A stretch of 64,000 nt of DNA from Buchnera aphidicola (Aphis aurantii). GTDB lineage: Bacteria > Pseudomonadota > Gammaproteobacteria > Enterobacterales > Enterobacteriaceae. The DNA is taken from NCBI RefSeq assembly GCF_039388985.1, contig NZ_CP135021.1, positions 496,001 through 560,000 on the forward strand, read 5' to 3'. Within the stretch, counting starts at the first letter, position 1, and each line of letters begins with the position of its first letter. The translations under genes and the position numbers were made by a program. Shown here in pieces: positions 59,936 to 64,000 of the stretch. The notes under the pieces are model-generated. The model was not told the origin of the DNA. It did not search any database and worked only from the letters and a program-made list of their open reading frames with translations.

Positions 59936-60316
59936 TTAAAATTGTATTATTCGATCCGAGGTATGTATAGCATGCCCTAATTCTAATAATCCACTTAATT
60001 GAAAAAAAGGGGCTAAATTCCCATGTTCCAGATTAGGAATAGTATTGTTTTCTACTATACCCCTTCGTAAAGCAGCGCTAGCACATACATATAATTTTAC
60101 ATTATATTTATTATGTAGTTGCTGCCAACCTTGAATTAAATTAAATTCATCAACAGGTGTTTGATTTATTAAATTAGCATTAAGTACGCCATCAAAATAA
60201 AAAAAAATACTATTTAATACATGATTCATTTTTATTAATGATTTGCAAAATAAAAAAGCTGTACTAGAATTTTGCGTGCCATACACAGATCCCGTAACTA
60301 AAACTGTATAATTCAT
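59936..60316 (-). CDS. tusD: tRNA 2-thiolation sulfur relay protein TusD
   Basis: Catalytic subunit of TusBCD. The sulfur-carrying Cys78 ([12 protein letters not shown]) keeps its E. coli number. 126 aa (128). The [17 protein letters not shown] stretch is the DsrE-fold N-terminus. With TusE at 7840 the relay has its core members in this window. Confidence 0.95.
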   Translation of the reverse strand: MNYTVLVTGSVYGTQNSSTAFLFCKSLIKMNHVLNSIFFYFDGVLNANLINQTPVDEFNLIQGWQQLHNKYNVKLYVCASAALRRGIVENNTIPNLEHGNLAPFFQLSGLLELGHAIHTSDRIIQF

Positions 60317-60349
60317 TATATATCTTTAATATTATATTTAATATTACAA

Positions 60350-61105
60350 TTAATTATTTTTTACATCAATTAATTCTATATCGAAAATTAAAGTAGAATT
60401 CCCCGGAATTCCATTTAACCCAGTATTCCCATATCCTAAAGCAGGAGGTATCACTAATTTAATTTTTCCACCTTTTCTAATATACTTTAAACCTTCTTGC
60501 CAACCTAATATTACATCTTTTAATACAAATATAACAGGTTTTCCACGATTGTATGAACTATCGAATTCTACTCCATTAACTAAAAATCCTTTATAATGTA
60601 CAGTAATTTCTGTATTTTCTGTAATTTTTTCACCCTCACCAGGATTTTCTATAATGTACATTAAACCACTTTGGGTTTTATGTGCACCTTTAATTTCAGA
60701 AAATTTTTTCATGTATAGTTGACCTTGAATTAAATTTTCTTTTTCATTTTTTTTAATTTGAATTTTAGTTGCTTTTTTAATTTTTTTTTCCAATGTTTCA
60801 AGAATATTAGAAATTTCTTCATTAGATAACTGTAGGTGATTTGAAATAGCATCTTGAATACCTAATAAAAGACTATTTTTATCTAATTTAATACCTAGTT
60901 TTTGTTGATGTGAAAAAGATTGATTAACATAATTACCTAAGGAAACTCCTAAAGCATATCCTGTTTTTTCATTTTCATTTTTAAAAATTTTTTTATTTTC
61001 TAAATAAGATTGCGTTTGAGAAGTAGAATGTATTTCTGCGTATGAATTTGGAATGTAAAATAATAAAAATAGCAATATAATTCTTTTTAGTAGAAAGAAA
61101 ATCAT
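60350..61105 (-). CDS. fkpA: FKBP-type peptidyl-prolyl isomerase FkpA
   Basis: Periplasmic chaperone and prolyl isomerase. A signal peptide (hydrophobic core about residues 5-20, ending near SYA) is followed by the helical dimerisation domain. The FKBP domain comes next, with VHYKGFLVNGVEFDSSY, VILGWQEGLKYIRKGGK and IPPALGYG. 251 aa against 270 in E. coli. The order fkpA to tusD is as in E. coli, minus yheO. Confidence 0.95.
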   Translation of the reverse strand: MIFFLLKRIILLFLLFYIPNSYAEIHSTSQTQSYLENKKIFKNENEKTGYALGVSLGNYVNQSFSHQQKLGIKLDKNSLLLGIQDAISNHLQLSNEEISNILETLEKKIKKATKIQIKKNEKENLIQGQLYMKKFSEIKGAHKTQSGLMYIIENPGEGEKITENTEITVHYKGFLVNGVEFDSSYNRGKPVIFVLKDVILGWQEGLKYIRKGGKIKLVIPPALGYGNTGLNGIPGNSTLIFDIELIDVKNN

Positions 61106-61230
61106 TTATTTCTCCGTTAAATAAATTTCTATTTTTAAAAAAGTTTATATTAAATAATCTTTATTAAAATCAAATTATTTTATATAAGTTATTCATTAAT
61201 AGAAAATAAAAAAATTTTAAAATAACAAAA

Positions 61231-61384
61231 ATGAAAAATAATATATTTAAAAACATTCAAAAAAACAACAAAAAAAGTTCGTAGTCAAAAAAAATATATA
61301 CATGATCTAAAAAATAAAGTTTTATTACATCAAATTAAGATAGAAAATATTCAAAATACCATGAAAAATTTATTAAAAAAATAA
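61231..61384 (+). pseudogene. slyX: Probable slyX remnant, frameshifted in a poly(A) run
   Basis: E. coli has slyX divergent from fkpA at exactly this place. An ATG at 61231 opens a short frame that stops at 61279 (TAG). One frame over, the codons up to TAA 61382-61384 encode LKNKVLLHQIKIENIQNTM, which resembles the SlyX core LESRLAFQEITIEELNVTV. Joining both parts requires one base slip in the A-rich stretch 61256-61275 and gives about 50 aa (72 in E. coli). It may be a pseudogene, or rescued by slippage. Similarity is limited, and the remaining part of the 354 bp gap 61106-61459 shows nothing else. Confidence 0.5.
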
Positions 61385-61459
61385 ATTAATAAAATTATAT
61401 ATTAATCAATTATTCAAAAAAAAGAAAAACCTCCATATTGTTAACTATATTCAAGATAT

Positions 61460-62674
61460 TTATAAAATTTTTTCTAAAGCAGAATAAAAACGATTCATAC
61501 CTTCAATAATATCAGCTTCACTAATAATTAATGAAGGCGCCATTCTGATGATATTATTACCTGCAGTTAACAAAATTACACCTTCTAAAAATGAAGCATG
61601 TAAAATATCACTTATTTTATCAACAAACTTTTCTTTTAAAACAATACCAATAAGTAAACCCATACCCCTTATTTCTTTAAATAACTTAAAACGTTTATTA
61701 ATTGTATTTAATTCAAATATAATTCTTTCTGATTTTTTTTTAACACCAGATAAAACATTGTTTGTATTAATAATATCAATTGTCGCTTCAGCAATAGCAC
61801 ATGCAAGAGGATTTCCACCGTATGTTGTTCCATGAATACCTGGTATAATAACAGATTGAATTTCACTAGTTGTTAACATTGCGCTAATGGGAAAACCACC
61901 ACCTAAAGATTTAGCAATTGTTAAAATATCAGGTTTTACACCGTAATGTTCGTATGCAAATAATCTTCCAGTTCTACCAATTCCTGTTTGTATTTCATCA
62001 AAAATTAATAAAGCGTTATATTCGTCACATAATAATCGAATATCTTTAACAAAAGACTTTAAAGCAGGAATAATGCCGCCTTCACCTTGAATTAATTCCA
62101 AAACTATTGCACAAGTATTTTTATCCACAATGTTTTTTACAGTTTCAATTTTGTTAAATGTAGCATGCTGAATCCCTAATGGCTTGGGTCCAAAAAAATC
62201 AGAATATTTTGATTTTCCACCTACAGATACTGTAAATAATGTTCTTCCATGAAATGAATTATAAAACGAAATAATTTTATTTTTTTTTAAATGATATCTT
62301 TTAGCAGTATAATAACGTGCCAATTTAAATGCTGCTTCATTTGCCTCAGCTCCTGAATTAGCAAAAAAAACATAAGATGCAAAACTTGATAAAACTAGCT
62401 TTTTAGCTAGTCTTAAAGCTGGCTCATTTGTGAAAATATTACTAGTATGCCATATTTTTTTACTTTGATAATTTAAAACTTGATTAAGTTTAGGATGACA
62501 ATGACCTAAGGATGTCACCGCGATTCCACCAGCAAAATCAATATATTCTTTTCCTTTTTGATCCCAAATACGACTACCTTCGCCTTTAATTGGAATAAAA
62601 AAAGACGGATTATAAAAAGGTAAAATTAAATCATTAAAACTATCTCTAGTAACTGGTGTATTTTTTAATATCAT
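61460..62674 (-). CDS. argD: Acetylornithine/succinyldiaminopimelate aminotransferase
   Basis: PLP enzyme acting in arginine synthesis (acetylornithine) and lysine/diaminopimelate synthesis (succinyl-DAP). 404 aa (406). The cofactor Lys255 in IAKSLGGG keeps E. coli numbering. ANSGAEANEAAFKLAR, FHGRT and the FDEIQTGIGRTG block are conserved. pabA and ppiA, its E. coli neighbours, are gone. The 287 bp gap to divergent tsgA contains no gene. Confidence 0.96.
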   Translation of the reverse strand: MILKNTPVTRDSFNDLILPFYNPSFFIPIKGEGSRIWDQKGKEYIDFAGGIAVTSLGHCHPKLNQVLNYQSKKIWHTSNIFTNEPALRLAKKLVLSSFASYVFFANSGAEANEAAFKLARYYTAKRYHLKKNKIISFYNSFHGRTLFTVSVGGKSKYSDFFGPKPLGIQHATFNKIETVKNIVDKNTCAIVLELIQGEGGIIPALKSFVKDIRLLCDEYNALLIFDEIQTGIGRTGRLFAYEHYGVKPDILTIAKSLGGGFPISAMLTTSEIQSVIIPGIHGTTYGGNPLACAIAEATIDIINTNNVLSGVKKKSERIIFELNTINKRFKLFKEIRGMGLLIGIVLKEKFVDKISDILHASFLEGVILLTAGNNIIRMAPSLIISEADIIEGMNRFYSALEKIL

Positions 62675-62961
62675 TTAATTTCCTAATATATTCACTAAAC
62701 TAATAAACACAATTAAAAAATACAAAACAGATTTTTAAAATTTAAAACATTTAATCAATAAAATTAAAATATACATTATATTTTATTAAATTTAAACTTA
62801 TTTTAGTAATAAATAATAACTCAATAATTTCTTAAAGTATTTAGTTTAAAAAAATATTTTAGATTTTAACATCTTGATACAATTATAATTGTAATAAATA
62901 ATACATCTAAGAATATTAAATAATTTTAATACTTTAAAATTTATATAAACAGGTAAAAAAA

Positions 62962-64000
62962 TTGAAAAACATTAACCAAATAGGACTTACATGGATTAGT
63001 TTTTTTTCATATGCTTTCACAGGTGCATTAATAGTAGTTACAGGAATGATCATGGGTGATATTGCAAATTATTTTAATTTGTCTATCGCTCAAATGAGCA
63101 ATGTTTTTACTTGTTTAAATGCAGGCATATTAATATCAATTATATTAAATTCTTGGCTGATTCATGTTATTTCCTTAAAAAAACAATTAATATATGGATT
63201 TATACTTTCAGTAATTTCTATTATAGGAATAATATTTTCTAAAAATTTATTACTATTCTCTATTAATATTTTTATATTAGGACTAGTTAGTGGAATAACA
63301 ATGTCAATTGGTACTTTTATTATTACAACATTGTATGCAGGACCAAAAAGAGGATCACAACTTTTAATCACTGATTCTTTCTTTAGTATGTCTGGAATGA
63401 TATTTCCTATTATCGCAGCGTATTTTTTAGAAAACAAATTTTCATGGTACTGGATATACGTATGTATCGGAATGATTTATTTTATAATTTTTATTTTATC
63501 AATTAATTTAAAATTTCCAATATCAGAAGATAAAGTAAATCATATAAAAGAAGTTAAAAAATGGAATTTAAATATCATTTTACTATCTATATCAGCACTT
63601 TTATATATTTTAGGTCAATTAAGTTTTATTTCATGGGTTCCTCAATATGCAACAGAAATAATGAATATCAATATAAAAAAGACAGGAAATTTAGTGAGTA
63701 ATTTTTGGATGTCATATATGCTTGGTATGTGGTGTTTTAGTTTTATAATAAAATTTTTTAATTTGCAACGAATTTTTATTTTTTTGTCAGGAATTTCTTC
63801 AATACTGATGTATGTGTATATACATAATTCAAATTATTTGATAATAAAATACATTATTATTAGCTTAGGTTTTTTTTCTAGTGCTATTTATACTATAATT
63901 ATTACATTAGCTTCATTGCAAACAAAAACACCATCTGCAAAATTAATAAATATAATTTTATTTTTTGGAACGATTGGAACATTACTAACTTTTATTGTTA
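62962..64000 (+). CDS. tsgA: TsgA-like major facilitator transporter (3' end outside window)
   Basis: The frame is open from a TTG at 62962 to the end of the window (346 codons) with no stop. It matches E. coli TsgA (393 aa) throughout: LTWISFFSYAFTGALIVVTG, FILGLVSGITMSIGTF, TDSFFSMSGMIFP, and LVSNFWMSYMLGMW. Multiple hydrophobic helices indicate an inner-membrane MFS protein of unknown substrate. AGG lies eight bases before the TTG. Its position after argD on the opposite strand fits the E. coli order argD-pabA-fic-yhfG-ppiA-tsgA with the middle genes lost. Confidence 0.93.
   Translation, partial: MKNINQIGLTWISFFSYAFTGALIVVTGMIMGDIANYFNLSIAQMSNVFTCLNAGILISIILNSWLIHVISLKKQLIYGFILSVISIIGIIFSKNLLLFSINIFILGLVSGITMSIGTFIITTLYAGPKRGSQLLITDSFFSMSGMIFPIIAAYFLENKFSWYWIYVCIGMIYFIIFILSINLKFPISEDKVNHIKEVKKWNLNIILLSISALLYILGQLSFISWVPQYATEIMNINIKKTGNLVSNFWMSYMLGMWCFSFIIKFFNLQRIFIFLSGISSILMYVYIHNSNYLIIKYIIISLGFFSSAIYTIIITLASLQTKTPSAKLINIILFFGTIGTLLTFIV

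Noticed and set aside
63162-63437. 91-codon minus-strand frame
   Set aside because: Antisense to the clear tsgA reading frame, which continues to the window end.

Overview
This is a 64 kb piece of a strongly AT-rich, gene-dense bacterial chromosome. Every recognisable gene is an orthologue of an enterobacterial (E. coli-type) gene, and the order is a pruned version of the E. coli map. The bias toward A/T-ending codons, lysine- and isoleucine-rich proteins, long poly(A) runs inside genes, short intergenic gaps, loss of most accessory genes, and 23S/5S rRNA genes without a neighbouring 16S gene point to Buchnera aphidicola, the obligate aphid endosymbiont. No phage, transposon, CRISPR array or acquired island is visible. 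The identification is inference from gene content and order; no database search was run.

Layout: 1-3826 (+) is the end of mltA, then ribH, thiL, ribD split in two by one in-frame TGA, and nusB. 3880-7795 (-) holds dxs, ispA and yajR. tusE (+) stands alone at 7840. 8194-12890 (-) is the cytochrome bo oxidase operon, transcribed cyoA to cyoE. 13162-21509 (+) is a protein quality-control block: bolA, tig, clpP, clpX, lon, ppiD. After 822 bp of non-coding DNA come mdlA and mdlB (+), the 4.5S RNA gene ffs on the opposite strand, and dnaX, ybaB, htpG, adk (+). tRNA-Arg(UCU) (-), folD (+), cysS (-), ybeD (+) and cspE (-) follow.

33762-37122 (-) is tRNA-Glu, 23S rRNA and 5S rRNA with a strong terminator. 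Then aroE, tsaC and smg (-) and def, fmt (+). 40974-59129 (-) is the complete str, S10, spc and alpha ribosomal superoperon (rpsL to rplQ). It includes secY, rpoA, fusA, tuf, and the two short genes rpmJ and rpmD. The window closes with tusBCD and fkpA (-), a probable decayed slyX (+), argD (-) and the first part of tsgA (+).

Together the genes cover translation and its quality control (ribosome, EF-Tu/G, Def/Fmt, tRNA thiolation by TusBCD/E, t6A by TsaC, trigger factor, ClpXP, Lon, HtpG), aerobic respiration, riboflavin and isoprenoid precursors, a little amino-acid synthesis (aroE, argD) and a few transporters. The most interesting points are reductive: the TGA-split ribD, a short DnaX without the tau domains, an internal deletion in Dxs, a ClpP with almost no propeptide, a frameshifted slyX remnant, and an ffs gene antiparallel to its neighbours. 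I see no convincing new biological system.
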